Below, one piece after another: positions 7,809-14,184 of a stretch of DNA of 18,764 nucleotides (its first letter is position 1; the number at the start of each line of letters is the position of its first letter). The position numbers and the translations under genes are program-made. The notes beneath the pieces were generated by a model. The model had not been told where the DNA came from, did not search any database, and saw only the letters and a list, made by a program, of their open reading frames with translations. This DNA comes from an uncultured Clostridia bacterium (GTDB lineage: Bacteria > Bacillota > Clostridia > TANB77 > CAG-465), in the NCBI GenBank assembly GCA_947628575.1, contig CANRAK010000022.1:1-18764 (forward strand), given 5' to 3'.

Positions 7809-8056
7809 TCCAATTCTGTATAAGATATTGTAAACATTCCTGTACTACCAAATATTATATCTACTATAAATCCTAATATAAACGAATATATAGTTGTTGA
7901 ATATATATTTGTAAACAGACTAACTACTATAATAGATATAAGGAGCATATTAGGTTTTACTCCTAATAACTCCATATTATTAAATATAAATAATTGCACT
8001 ATTAGTGATATTAAGAATAATAATATTATACATATAGATTTTAAAATATTTTTCAT
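7799..8056 (-). CDS. mreD: MreD, N-terminal half (frameshifted gene)
   Basis: An 85-codon frame with about three hydrophobic spans, ending in IIFGSTGMFTISYT followed by four residues (ELEC) and a final Tyr before TAG. Position between mreC and mrdA, hydrophobicity and the G-S-x-G segment identify it as the first half of MreD, which anchors MreBC and the RodA-PBP2 machinery to the membrane. MreD is usually about 165-175 residues, so this product is half length. A -1 shift after the ACA codon (7819-7817) would continue as ISYT-R-IGMLLGFIGE into the next frame, which suggests loss of one A near 7817. I see no slippery heptamer there. The ATG at 8056 has AGGTGA close upstream and lies 8 bases after the mreC stop. 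Confidence 0.75.
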   Translation of the reverse strand: MKNILKSICIILLFLISLIVQLFIFNNMELLGVKPNMLLISIIVVSLFTNIYSTTIYSFILGFIVDIIFGSTGMFTISYTELECY

Positions 8057-8064
8057 ACTATCAC

Positions 8065-8910
8065 CTAATTAATAATAACTGCAACTTCTGATATTTTTTT
8101 TATATCCACAGAAGGCTCTACTAGTGCATATCTATTAACATCATTTTTACTATTTACAATCTCAATTACTTTTCCAACTGGTATAGAACTAGGATACATT
8201 ACACCTATTCCTGATGTATATAGCATATCTGATATTGCTATTTCTGTATCAAGTGGTATATATGTTAGCTTTAATCTATTTTTAGATTTAAGCTCTAAAT
8301 CTCCATTTACTACTGCTGGCTCATTAATAGTACTTATATTTACACTTACAGAAGATGATGAGTCTAAAATAGTGGTAACTACAGCTGTATTTTCTTTTAC
8401 ATTTGAAATATGTCCTACAAGTCCATTTTCATGCACAACTGCTTGATTTAATTTTACACCATCTTTTGCTCCAACATCGATTGTAAATGTTTGTGTCCAA
8501 TTATCATGCTCTCTATATATTATATTTCCCATAACCAAATTAAAATGCTGATACTCTTTTTGTATATTTAGCATTTCTTTAAGTGTAGTATTTTCGTCTG
8601 TTATTTTTTGTGCCTCTAATACTTGTAACTTTAATTCTTCATTTTCTTTTTTTAGTCTATCATTTTCTTCTTTTATAGCATCAACATCTGTAAGTACGCC
8701 AGATGAAGATTTTGAAATTCCACTAAACATAGAGTATACCAATTCAACTGGCTTAGATATTATACTAGAAATTGAAGATACAATTTTATTAGAGCTATTT
8801 CTAAAGAAAAATGCGACAAACATAATTACAAATATAAAAAATATAATTACAAATATTATCTTTTTTCTAGTTCTTCCTTTATTATCTGAAAAATCAAACT
8901 TATAATCCAT
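8065..8910 (-). CDS. mreC: Rod shape-determining protein MreC
   Basis: A 281-residue bitopic membrane protein that links the MreB filament to periplasm-side cell-wall enzymes. A short basic cytoplasmic tail is followed by one membrane span (about 17-37), a coiled coil (about 74-115, VDAIKEENDRLKKENEELK) and the beta-rich extracytoplasmic domain with GLVGHISNV and GIGVMYPSSIPVGKV, both characteristic of MreC. Length is normal for the family. Its ATG abuts the mreB stop with no gap (TAA directly followed by ATG), and its ribosome binding site AAAGGA lies in the last mreB codons, so translation is probably coupled. It activates PBP2 in species where this has been studied. Confidence 0.95.
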   Translation of the reverse strand: MDYKFDFSDNKGRTRKKIIFVIIFFIFVIMFVAFFFRNSSNKIVSSISSIISKPVELVYSMFSGISKSSSGVLTDVDAIKEENDRLKKENEELKLQVLEAQKITDENTTLKEMLNIQKEYQHFNLVMGNIIYREHDNWTQTFTIDVGAKDGVKLNQAVVHENGLVGHISNVKENTAVVTTILDSSSSVSVNISTINEPAVVNGDLELKSKNRLKLTYIPLDTEIAISDMLYTSGIGVMYPSSIPVGKVIEIVNSKNDVNRYALVEPSVDIKKISEVAVIIN

Positions 8911-9933
8911 TTACACTATTCCTTTTTTTGTTTTAACTGATTTTTTTAATACTTCTATATTTTCTAAAGCAGCACTAACACCTCTTGCTACACATTCTGT
9001 AGGTGACTCGGAAATAAATACCGGTATACCTGTTTGCTCAGATATAAATCTATCAATATTTTTAAGTAGTGAACCTCCGCCACATAATACAATTCCTCTA
9101 CTCATTATATCTGATGAAAGCTCTGGTGGTGTATTTTCTAATGTTGCTTTTATAGTTTTTAAAATTATATCTAGTGAATTCTTCATAGCATTATTAACAT
9201 CAAGTGTAGTAAGTACAACTGTTTCAGGAAGCCCAGTAGATAGATTTCTTCCTTTAACACTAATCTTTTCTTCTGTCATTGCAGAACTTGCTGTTCCAAT
9301 TTGTTTTTTTATTTCTTCTGCCTCAGTTTCACCAATTAATACATTAAAATTAGTTCTTACATATTCAACAATATCTTTATCTAATTTATCTCCTGCAACT
9401 TTTACTGAATTTTCAGTAACTATTCCACCAAGTGATAGTACAGCTATTTCAGATGTGCCACCACCAATATCTACAATCATACTTCCTTCAGGTCTTTCAA
9501 TTTGAAGTCCTGCACCAATTGCAGCAGCCATTACTTCTTCCATTAAGTATACAGCTTTTGCACCTGAACTATATGCTACTCCTTCAACTGCTCTTTCTTC
9601 AACATCAGTTATAGCTGAAGGAATTGTAACTACAATTTTTGGCTTATAAAATAGGCTTCTTGGTATTACTCTATATACTAAATTTTGAATAAGCATTCTT
9701 GTAGCATCAAAATCTGCTATAATTCCATCTTTTAATGGTTTTACAGCTACAATATTATCTGGTGTTCTACCAAGCATTTCTTTTGCCTGATTTCCTACTG
9801 CAAGTATTTCGCCTGTTACTTTATTTATTGCTACAACTGTAGGCTCAGATAATACAAGTCCTCTTCCTCTTACACTAATTCTTGTATATGATGTTCCTAA
9901 ATCTATTCCTATCTCTTTTGCAACTGATTTCAT
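8911..9933 (-). CDS. mreB: Rod shape-determining protein MreB (bacterial actin)
   Basis: A 340-residue actin-like ATPase that forms membrane-attached filaments and directs insertion of side-wall peptidoglycan. The actin fold motifs are clear: phosphate 1 loop IDLGTSYTR (10-18), phosphate 2 loop DIGGGTSE (155-162) and adenosine motif GIVLCGGGSLL (280-290). TIPSAITDVEERAV (103-116) and YLMEEVMAAAIGAGL (129-143) are typical of MreB proper. The ATG at 9933 has AGGAGAGGA upstream. It lies between the DUF4321 gene (31 bases away) and mreC (no gap). The phosphate 1 loop has SYT where most MreBs have ANT, as some Clostridia paralogues (Mbl/MreBH types) do, so it could be the Mbl-like member of a family with several copies; only one is in the window. 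Confidence 0.95.
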   Translation of the reverse strand: MKSVAKEIGIDLGTSYTRISVRGRGLVLSEPTVVAINKVTGEILAVGNQAKEMLGRTPDNIVAVKPLKDGIIADFDATRMLIQNLVYRVIPRSLFYKPKIVVTIPSAITDVEERAVEGVAYSSGAKAVYLMEEVMAAAIGAGLQIERPEGSMIVDIGGGTSEIAVLSLGGIVTENSVKVAGDKLDKDIVEYVRTNFNVLIGETEAEEIKKQIGTASSAMTEEKISVKGRNLSTGLPETVVLTTLDVNNAMKNSLDIILKTIKATLENTPPELSSDIMSRGIVLCGGGSLLKNIDRFISEQTGIPVFISESPTECVARGVSAALENIEVLKKSVKTKKGIV

Positions 9934-9964
9934 ATTTCCTCTCCTTTATATATTGTGTTACATT

Positions 9965-10222
9965 TTATATTTTTAACCAACTTGTTACCCACTTTGCTAA
10001 AAGTGCAAATAATATTAATCCTAATACACCGCATATATTAATTCTAAACCAAAATCCAAGTGATCCTTTAATTATTTCTATATTACCAGAATAATCAAAA
10101 CCTATCCAATCAGTACCAAGTCCAAGCCAACTTAGTCCGCTAACAGTTGATAGCTGGTCACCAATCATTACTCCGACAATTAAACCTAAAATACAAAAAA
10201 TAATTATCACTGCTCTTCTCAT
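9965..10222 (-). CDS. DUF4321 small membrane protein
   Basis: An 85-residue protein with an N-terminal span (about 3-21) and a C-terminal span (about 61-80). The hydrophilic centre GDQLSTVSGLSWLGLGTDW and the GSLGFWFRINICGVLGLIL segment match my memory of DUF4321, a family of unknown function found in Clostridia next to mreB. The start is the ATG at 10222: GGAGGGG sits 7-8 bases upstream and a near-consensus promoter ends just before it. The frame is open to a GTG at 10372, but those 50 residues would lie across the promoter and have no ribosome binding site. First gene of the mre operon, so a role in elongation or envelope assembly is a reasonable inference from its place only. Confidence 0.85.
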   Translation of the reverse strand: MRRAVIIIFCILGLIVGVMIGDQLSTVSGLSWLGLGTDWIGFDYSGNIEIIKGSLGFWFRINICGVLGLILFALLAKWVTSWLKI

Positions 10223-10250
10223 ATATCTACCCCTCCACTTATCTTTCTTG

Positions 10251-10279
10251 ATTATATAACTTTTTCTTTCATTTTTCAA
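10251..10279 (-). promoter_or_regulatory. Promoter of the DUF4321-mreBCD-mrdA operon
   Basis: Minus strand TTGAAA (10279-10274), exactly 17 bases, TATAAT (10256-10251). Eleven of twelve positions match the sigma-A consensus. Transcription would start near 10244, with a leader of about 22 bases holding GGAGGGG. Confidence 0.8.
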
Positions 10280-10295
10280 GTAAATATGAAAGAAA
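10263..10295. repeat. Perfect 10-base inverted repeat flanking the mre -35 box
   Basis: TTTCTTTCAT (10263-10272) and ATGAAAGAAA (10286-10295) are perfect inverted copies separated by 13 bases, and the TTGAAA -35 element (10274-10279) sits in the gap. The spacing between arm centres is about 23 bases, two helical turns. It may be an operator for a dimeric regulator; chance cannot be excluded in AT-rich DNA. Confidence 0.5.
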
Positions 10296-10403
10296 GGATT
10301 GTTATAATTAATAAAAATGTATACAAAACATACTGTTTTTCTTTTAACTATATAAAGGACTAACAAAATCACATTTTAAAAGAGTTATTATATACCAGAT
10401 ATC

Positions 10404-10435
10404 AAAAAAATTGATATTATTTCTAATACCAATTT
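10404..10435 (-). terminator. Intrinsic terminator of the dusB-ylmH-mtaB operon
   Basis: Arms 10408-10419 and 10424-10435 (AAATTGATATTA against TAATACCAATTT, one G-U on the minus-strand RNA) with a 4-base loop, followed on the minus strand by a run of Ts (10410-10404). It starts 8 bases after the mtaB stop codon. Confidence 0.8.
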
Positions 10436-10443
10436 TAAGTTTA

Positions 10444-11751
10444 TTATATTAGCTTTCCTAACATAATATCTTTATCTATTTTTTCTAACTTTACTTTTAC
10501 CATTTTTCCTACAACATCTTCGTTTGTATCTATATTTACCATAATATAATTTGGAGTATACCCAGCTGCTATATTATCCTTTTTAGATTCTATAAGTACA
10601 TCAACTTCTTTATCTATATATTTTTTCATATACTCTTGTTTTTGATGTTTTGCAAGTGCAATTAGCTCTTCACTTCTTTTTTGAGCTATAACTCCATCCA
10701 CCTGATTATCCATTTTAGCAGCTACTGTCCATTTTCTTTTAGAATACTTAAATGCGTGTACTTCATAAAAACCAACTCTTTTAACACCTTCTATTGTGTT
10801 TTCAAACTCATCATCTGTTTCCTTAGGGAAACCAACTATAATATCGCAAGTAAAAGCTGGATCTTTAAAAGATTCTCGTATCTTATCTACAATTTTAAAA
10901 ATATCCTCTCTAGTATATTTTCTATTCATTCTTTTTAGTACATCATTATCTAAACTTTGAACAGAGATATGAAAATGTGGACATAGCTTGTCTATTTTTG
11001 CCATTCTCTCAATATTTTCATCTGTTAAAATTCTTGGTTCTATTGAGCCTAGTCTAATTCTTTTTAAGCCATCTATTTTTGCTACTTTCTCTATTACATC
11101 TATCATAGATATATCTTCTTCTAAGTCTTTACCATATGATGCAATCTCTATACCAACAAGAACAACTTCTCCTACTCCACTTTTAACTAGATTTTTTATC
11201 TCTTGTAATATTTCATCTATATTTCTACTTCTTACTCTACCACGCACATAAGGAATTATACAATATGAGCAAAAGTTATTACATCCATCTTCTATTTTAA
11301 CACTTTCTCTTATCTGTCTTCCAGCAAATAAATTTTGCTCTTGAATATATCTCTTTTGTTTTCCTATTTCGCTTACTTTATATACTATTTTTTTATTATT
11401 ATTTTTCTCTAGATATTCCTCAACTATATCTACAATATTATTCTTTTCCTGATTACCAATAATTATATCTACATTTTCAAGCTTTTCTTCTTTAGATATC
11501 TCTTGTGCATAACATCCAGCTAGTACAACAATACCACATTTTTTCTTAGCACGACTAAGGCACTGTCTTGTTTTTCTAGTAGACATATTTGTTACACTAC
11601 AAGAATTAACTACACAAATATCTGCTTTTTCTTTAAAATCACAAACATTGTAGCCTCTATCTACAAATCTCTTCATCATTAAATCTGTTTCATATTGGTT
11701 AACTTTACAACCTAATGTAATAAATGATACATTATACTTTTTTGTATTCAT
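10444..11751 (-). CDS. mtaB: tRNA N6-threonylcarbamoyladenosine(37) C2-methylthiotransferase MtaB
   Basis: A 435-residue radical SAM enzyme that converts t6A37 to ms2t6A37 in tRNAs reading ANN codons. The N-terminal UPF0004 domain opens with TLGCKVNQYETD, the form typical of MtaB, and binds one iron-sulfur cluster through Cys15, Cys51 (NSCSVT) and Cys80 (AGCYAQ). The radical SAM cluster uses Cys157, Cys161 and Cys164 (CNNFCSYC). A TRAM RNA-binding domain occupies roughly 375-435. Length is normal. MiaB and RimO are related, but the VNQYE motif and length favour MtaB. Last gene of the translation operon, 17 bases after ylmH; the nearest ribosome binding site is AAAGGA, a rather long 12 bases from the ATG. 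Confidence 0.93.
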   Translation of the reverse strand: MNTKKYNVSFITLGCKVNQYETDLMMKRFVDRGYNVCDFKEKADICVVNSCSVTNMSTRKTRQCLSRAKKKCGIVVLAGCYAQEISKEEKLENVDIIIGNQEKNNIVDIVEEYLEKNNNKKIVYKVSEIGKQKRYIQEQNLFAGRQIRESVKIEDGCNNFCSYCIIPYVRGRVRSRNIDEILQEIKNLVKSGVGEVVLVGIEIASYGKDLEEDISMIDVIEKVAKIDGLKRIRLGSIEPRILTDENIERMAKIDKLCPHFHISVQSLDNDVLKRMNRKYTREDIFKIVDKIRESFKDPAFTCDIIVGFPKETDDEFENTIEGVKRVGFYEVHAFKYSKRKWTVAAKMDNQVDGVIAQKRSEELIALAKHQKQEYMKKYIDKEVDVLIESKKDNIAAGYTPNYIMVNIDTNEDVVGKMVKVKLEKIDKDIMLGKLI

Positions 11752-11768
11752 TTTTAAGTTTTTCCTTT

Positions 11769-12572
11769 CTATTTATATTTATTTATTTCTATACAAATAT
11801 TTCCACTTTTTGTCTTTCTAATTTCATTTCCAATTTTAAATTTACCGCATTTCCTAAAAGAAACTATATCGCCATCGTTATAATATTGGGCAGAATCTGT
11901 ACAAACTTTAGAATTAATGTATAAATCTCCATCTACTATCTTTTCTTTAGTTTCTTTTCTTCCAATAGAGTATACTTCTGAAAGAAGTGCATCTATTCTT
12001 CTAGAAGGAACAATATAGCTTTTAGTTATATATTCAATTTTTAATTCAGTTGCATCTTTACTATCCACATCTATTTTTTCGCATTTTACTTCCTGATTTG
12101 CAACTTTAAATAAATTATCTAATACATATTCTACAACACTATTACATACATAGACATAACAGTATTTATCTTTTAGAAATATATCTCCTATAAATTCATT
12201 TTTTATCCCAAGAGAATATATACTTCCCATAAAATCTTTATGCTTAAGCTTAGACATATCTTTTGCAATAATTTTTATACATGATACATAATCATTATAA
12301 TTTATCTCATCTTCATACATATAATCTGGTAAAAATATTACTATACTTTTTTCACAATAGCTATTAGGAAAAAACACTTTATACTTTACTTTTTCCTTAT
12401 TTAGCATGCTAGATAGTATACTTTTTTCATACAAATCTAGAAAGTTAGTTGTAGTAATTTTAGATAAAGCTTCACTTTTATTACATTTATCTATAGCATT
12501 AGATATCTTCATTTTCTTTTCTTTATCTTTAATGTTTTTTACTAACTCTTGTTTAACTGATTTAATTATCAT
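11769..12572 (-). CDS. ylmH: YlmH family S4-domain RNA-binding protein
   Basis: A 267-residue protein with the YlmH layout: an N-terminal domain, a central segment KHKDFMGSIYSLGIKNEFIGDIF (about 114-136) matching the HRDxLGAxxGLGI signature, and a C-terminal S4 RNA-binding domain (about 188-255, SRRIDALLSEVYSIGRKET). YlmH binds the ribosomal 50S subunit and, in Bacillus subtilis, has been linked to ribosome-associated quality control; in many Firmicutes it sits in the ftsZ-divIVA region. Here it is instead between dusB and mtaB, which fits an RNA/translation role. Its ATG overlaps the dusB frame by 11 bases and its GGAGG site is inside dusB, so the two are probably translationally coupled. 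Confidence 0.88.
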   Translation of the reverse strand: MIIKSVKQELVKNIKDKEKKMKISNAIDKCNKSEALSKITTTNFLDLYEKSILSSMLNKEKVKYKVFFPNSYCEKSIVIFLPDYMYEDEINYNDYVSCIKIIAKDMSKLKHKDFMGSIYSLGIKNEFIGDIFLKDKYCYVYVCNSVVEYVLDNLFKVANQEVKCEKIDVDSKDATELKIEYITKSYIVPSRRIDALLSEVYSIGRKETKEKIVDGDLYINSKVCTDSAQYYNDGDIVSFRKCGKFKIGNEIRKTKSGNICIEINKYK

Positions 12573-13569
12573 AAGAGGTATCCTCCAATAAGTTAAAATA
12601 TTCTTTTAGAATTTTAATAACTTCCTCTATATTTTCTTCCCTATTTATCTTATCTTTAACATAAGTGCTATTTTTAAGGCCTTTTAAATACCAAGCAATA
12701 TGTTTTCTCATCTTAAATACAGCTTGCTTTTTATTCTCCTCATTATCCAGAGCATACTGTATATGTTCAAGGATAATTTGAAGTCTTTGAGAATTAGTAG
12801 GAATGTAGTCTTTCCCCTCAAGTATACTCTTAAATATCCAAGGATTCCCCTGTGCACCACGAGCAATCATTATACCATCACAGTGAGTATACTCAAACAT
12901 TCTCTTAGCACTTTCTACATCTGTAATATCTCCATTACCAATAACAGGAATACTTACAGACTCTTTTACTTTTTTAATTATATCTAAATCTGATACTCCT
13001 GTGTAATACTCTTCTCTTGTTCTACCATGAATAGTAATCATTGCAACACCATATTTTTCACATATTTTTGCAACTTCAACAGCAGTAATTATATCGTTAT
13101 TAAAGCCTTTTCTAGTTTTTACAGTAATTGGTTTACGTGATACAGAAGTAGCTTCTTTAATAATTTCCTCTACTTTTTCTAAATTTAAAAGTAGTCCTGC
13201 ACCATCTCCATTTTTAACTAGTTTAGGTGCTGGGCATCCCATATTTATATCTATAATATCTATTGTATCATCATTATTAAGATGTTCTATTGTATTTCGT
13301 ATAATATCTTTATCATTACCAAAAATCTGTACAACAGATGGTCTTTCATCTTCCATAACTTGCAGTATTTTCTCTGTTTTTGAGCTACTAAACTCCATAG
13401 CTTTAGTACTTGCCATTTCAGTAAAAGTAAGGCCTGGGCCAAACTTTCTACATATTTTTCTAAATGGTATATCTGTAACTCCTGCCATAGGCGCTAAAAA
13501 AACATTATTCTTAATTTTTATATTCCCTATATTTATCTCTTTTATATAATCTTTTAATTCTTTTTCCAT
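12562..13569 (-). CDS. dusB: tRNA-dihydrouridine synthase (DusB type)
   Basis: An FMN-dependent enzyme that reduces specific uridines in tRNA to dihydrouridine. APMAGVTDIPFR (26-37 from the chosen start) is the FMN-binding opening of the TIM barrel; INMGCPAPK (108-116) holds the catalytic Cys112; VKTRKG and TIHGRTR follow in their usual places, and IGNGDI and IARGAQGNPW bind the phosphate of FMN. The C-terminal helical tRNA-binding domain is present. I chose the ATG at 13569, 335 codons. The frame stays open to a TTG at 13614, but that TTG is part of a likely -35 box. The ATG has no clear GGAGG site, and the leader may be only 10-15 bases long. First gene of dusB-ylmH-mtaB. Assignment to DusB rather than another Dus subgroup is by overall resemblance. 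Confidence 0.92.
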   Translation of the reverse strand: MEKELKDYIKEINIGNIKIKNNVFLAPMAGVTDIPFRKICRKFGPGLTFTEMASTKAMEFSSSKTEKILQVMEDERPSVVQIFGNDKDIIRNTIEHLNNDDTIDIIDINMGCPAPKLVKNGDGAGLLLNLEKVEEIIKEATSVSRKPITVKTRKGFNNDIITAVEVAKICEKYGVAMITIHGRTREEYYTGVSDLDIIKKVKESVSIPVIGNGDITDVESAKRMFEYTHCDGIMIARGAQGNPWIFKSILEGKDYIPTNSQRLQIILEHIQYALDNEENKKQAVFKMRKHIAWYLKGLKNSTYVKDKINREENIEEVIKILKEYFNLLEDTSYDN

Positions 13570-13585
13570 ATAATTCACATATAAT

Positions 13586-13614
13586 ATATTACTATATATA
13601 CTAGAAAAAATCAA
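13586..13614 (-). promoter_or_regulatory. Likely promoter of the dusB operon
   Basis: Minus strand TTGATT (13614-13609), 17 bases, TAATAT (13591-13586). An overlapping TATAGT (13596-13591) is an alternative -10 with a poorer -35. Either gives a leader of only about 10-15 bases, so translation of dusB would start almost without a leader. Confidence 0.4.
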
Positions 13615-13641
13615 GAGAATTGAGTATAAAAAATTACATAA

Positions 13642-13671
13642 AAAAGGAGAATATATTAAAATTCTCCTTTT
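13642..13671 (-). terminator. Intrinsic terminator of the small membrane peptide gene
   Basis: Perfect 11-base arms AAAAGGAGAAT (13642-13652) and ATTCTCCTTTT (13661-13671) with an 8-base loop and a T run on the minus strand. The upstream arm overlaps the stop codon of the 52-codon gene. Confidence 0.85.
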
Positions 13672-13828
13672 AGTTATTTGTCATACTACTATCTTCTTTA
13701 AGTTTTTTAATTACTCTTTCATATTCCATTTCTTCATCACAACGTTTTGAAAGTACACAAGAACAATAAAGAAGAACTAGTGAAAATGACAAAAATAATA
13801 TACTAATAAAAATTACCACAAAATTCAT
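13670..13828 (-). CDS. Small single-span membrane peptide, 52 residues, unknown function
   Basis: I read this frame by hand. It starts MNFVVIFISILFLSFSLVLL, a membrane span, followed by YCSCVLSKRCDEEMEYERVI and a charged tail ending in TNN. The span covers about residues 2-26, and three Cys (22, 24, 30) cluster at its end. The charged tail 31-46 could form a short amphipathic helix. Positive residues follow the span, so the tail is probably cytoplasmic. There is no lipobox and no family that I recognise. Support for a real gene comes from a ribosome binding site (AAAGGTAGG) before the ATG at 13828, a perfect terminator on its stop codon, and a consensus promoter upstream. Divergent from the SOD gene. 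Function unknown; a small membrane regulator or envelope subunit is only a guess. Confidence 0.7.
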   Translation of the reverse strand: MNFVVIFISILFLSFSLVLLYCSCVLSKRCDEEMEYERVIKKLKEDSSMTNN

Positions 13829-14087
13829 AATGGCCTACCTTTCTCTCTTAAATATAACGAGATAATATTTTATTTCATATTAATTATTTTATGCATTAAA
13901 TTATAATTATATATGTAAATTGCTACATTTTTTCTTATATTTTTTCTTATATTTTATTCATTTTTTTCTATCTTTTTCCATTATTTTTATTTATTCTTTT
14001 TAGTAATTTTAATACCCAATATTATTAAATATTTGTATCTATACACCTCCAAATAATTATATGAAACAGTTTATATATTCATTAAGT
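13829..14087 (-). other. Long untranslated stretch upstream of the small peptide gene
   Basis: About 260 bases between a very strong minus-strand promoter and the 52-codon gene. I see no ORF longer than a few codons in either direction with a proper ribosome binding site. The minus-strand RNA would be A-rich, with a GGAGGTG (14050-14044) that no start codon follows at the right distance, and a tandem 12-base repeat. Two adjacent TATAAT boxes near 13900-13912 could mark a second, weaker promoter. It may be a long 5' leader or a separate small RNA; I recognise no known riboswitch. Confidence 0.4.
13928..13951. repeat. Tandem 12-base repeat, two copies
   Basis: TTTTTTCTTATA occurs at 13928-13939 and again at 13940-13951, followed by TTTTA. 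Low-complexity, possibly a slippage product. Confidence 0.6.
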
Positions 14088-14093
14088 ACAAGT

Positions 14094-14122
14094 ATTATAG
14101 CACTGTATTTATATCATGTCAA
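14094..14122 (-). promoter_or_regulatory. Perfect consensus sigma-A promoter reading towards the small peptide gene
   Basis: Minus strand TTGACA (14122-14117), exactly 17 bases, TATAAT (14099-14094), with TGC before the -10 (an extended -10). All twelve positions match. Start expected near 14087. Confidence 0.8.
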
Positions 14123-14128
14123 TGTAGG

Positions 14129-14158
14129 TTCATAATTATATTATCCTACTAATATAAT
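14129..14158 (+). promoter_or_regulatory. Promoter of the SOD-like gene
   Basis: Plus strand TTCATA (14129-14134), 18 bases, TATAAT (14153-14158); start near 14165, just before AAAAGGAGGT. It is back to back with the minus-strand consensus promoter. Imperfect dyad parts (GTAGG 14124-14128, CCTAC 14145-14149; ATAAT 14132-14136, ATTAT 14140-14144) overlap it and might be an operator. Confidence 0.5.
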
Positions 14159-14184
14159 ATATTAAAAGGAGGTAACTTAAAAAA

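Noticed and set aside
7799..7830. Programmed -1 frameshifting in mreD.
   Set aside because: No X-XXY-YYZ slippery site is visible at the crossover, so a simple indel or re-initiation is the better explanation.
9432..9614. A plus-strand frame rich in Leu and Gln opposite mreB.
   Set aside because: It is the antisense shadow of conserved mreB codons, with low-complexity sequence and no promoter.
10223..10372. A 50-residue N-terminal extension of the DUF4321 frame starting at a GTG.
   Set aside because: It overlaps a near-consensus promoter and has no ribosome binding site; the ATG at 10222 has GGAGGGG.
13900..13914. TTATAATTATATATG, resembling a PerR box.
   Set aside because: Only one half matches, and such strings are expected by chance in DNA this AT-rich.
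13984..14050. A GGAGGTG on the minus strand that could start a short leader peptide at its own GTG.
   Set aside because: The GTG is part of the ribosome-binding sequence itself, leaving no spacing, and no other start codon follows at a proper distance.
14061..14135. A 24-codon plus-strand frame (starts MKQFIYSLS) within the divergent intergenic region.
   Set aside because: No ribosome binding site precedes it, and it lies over the opposing perfect promoter.
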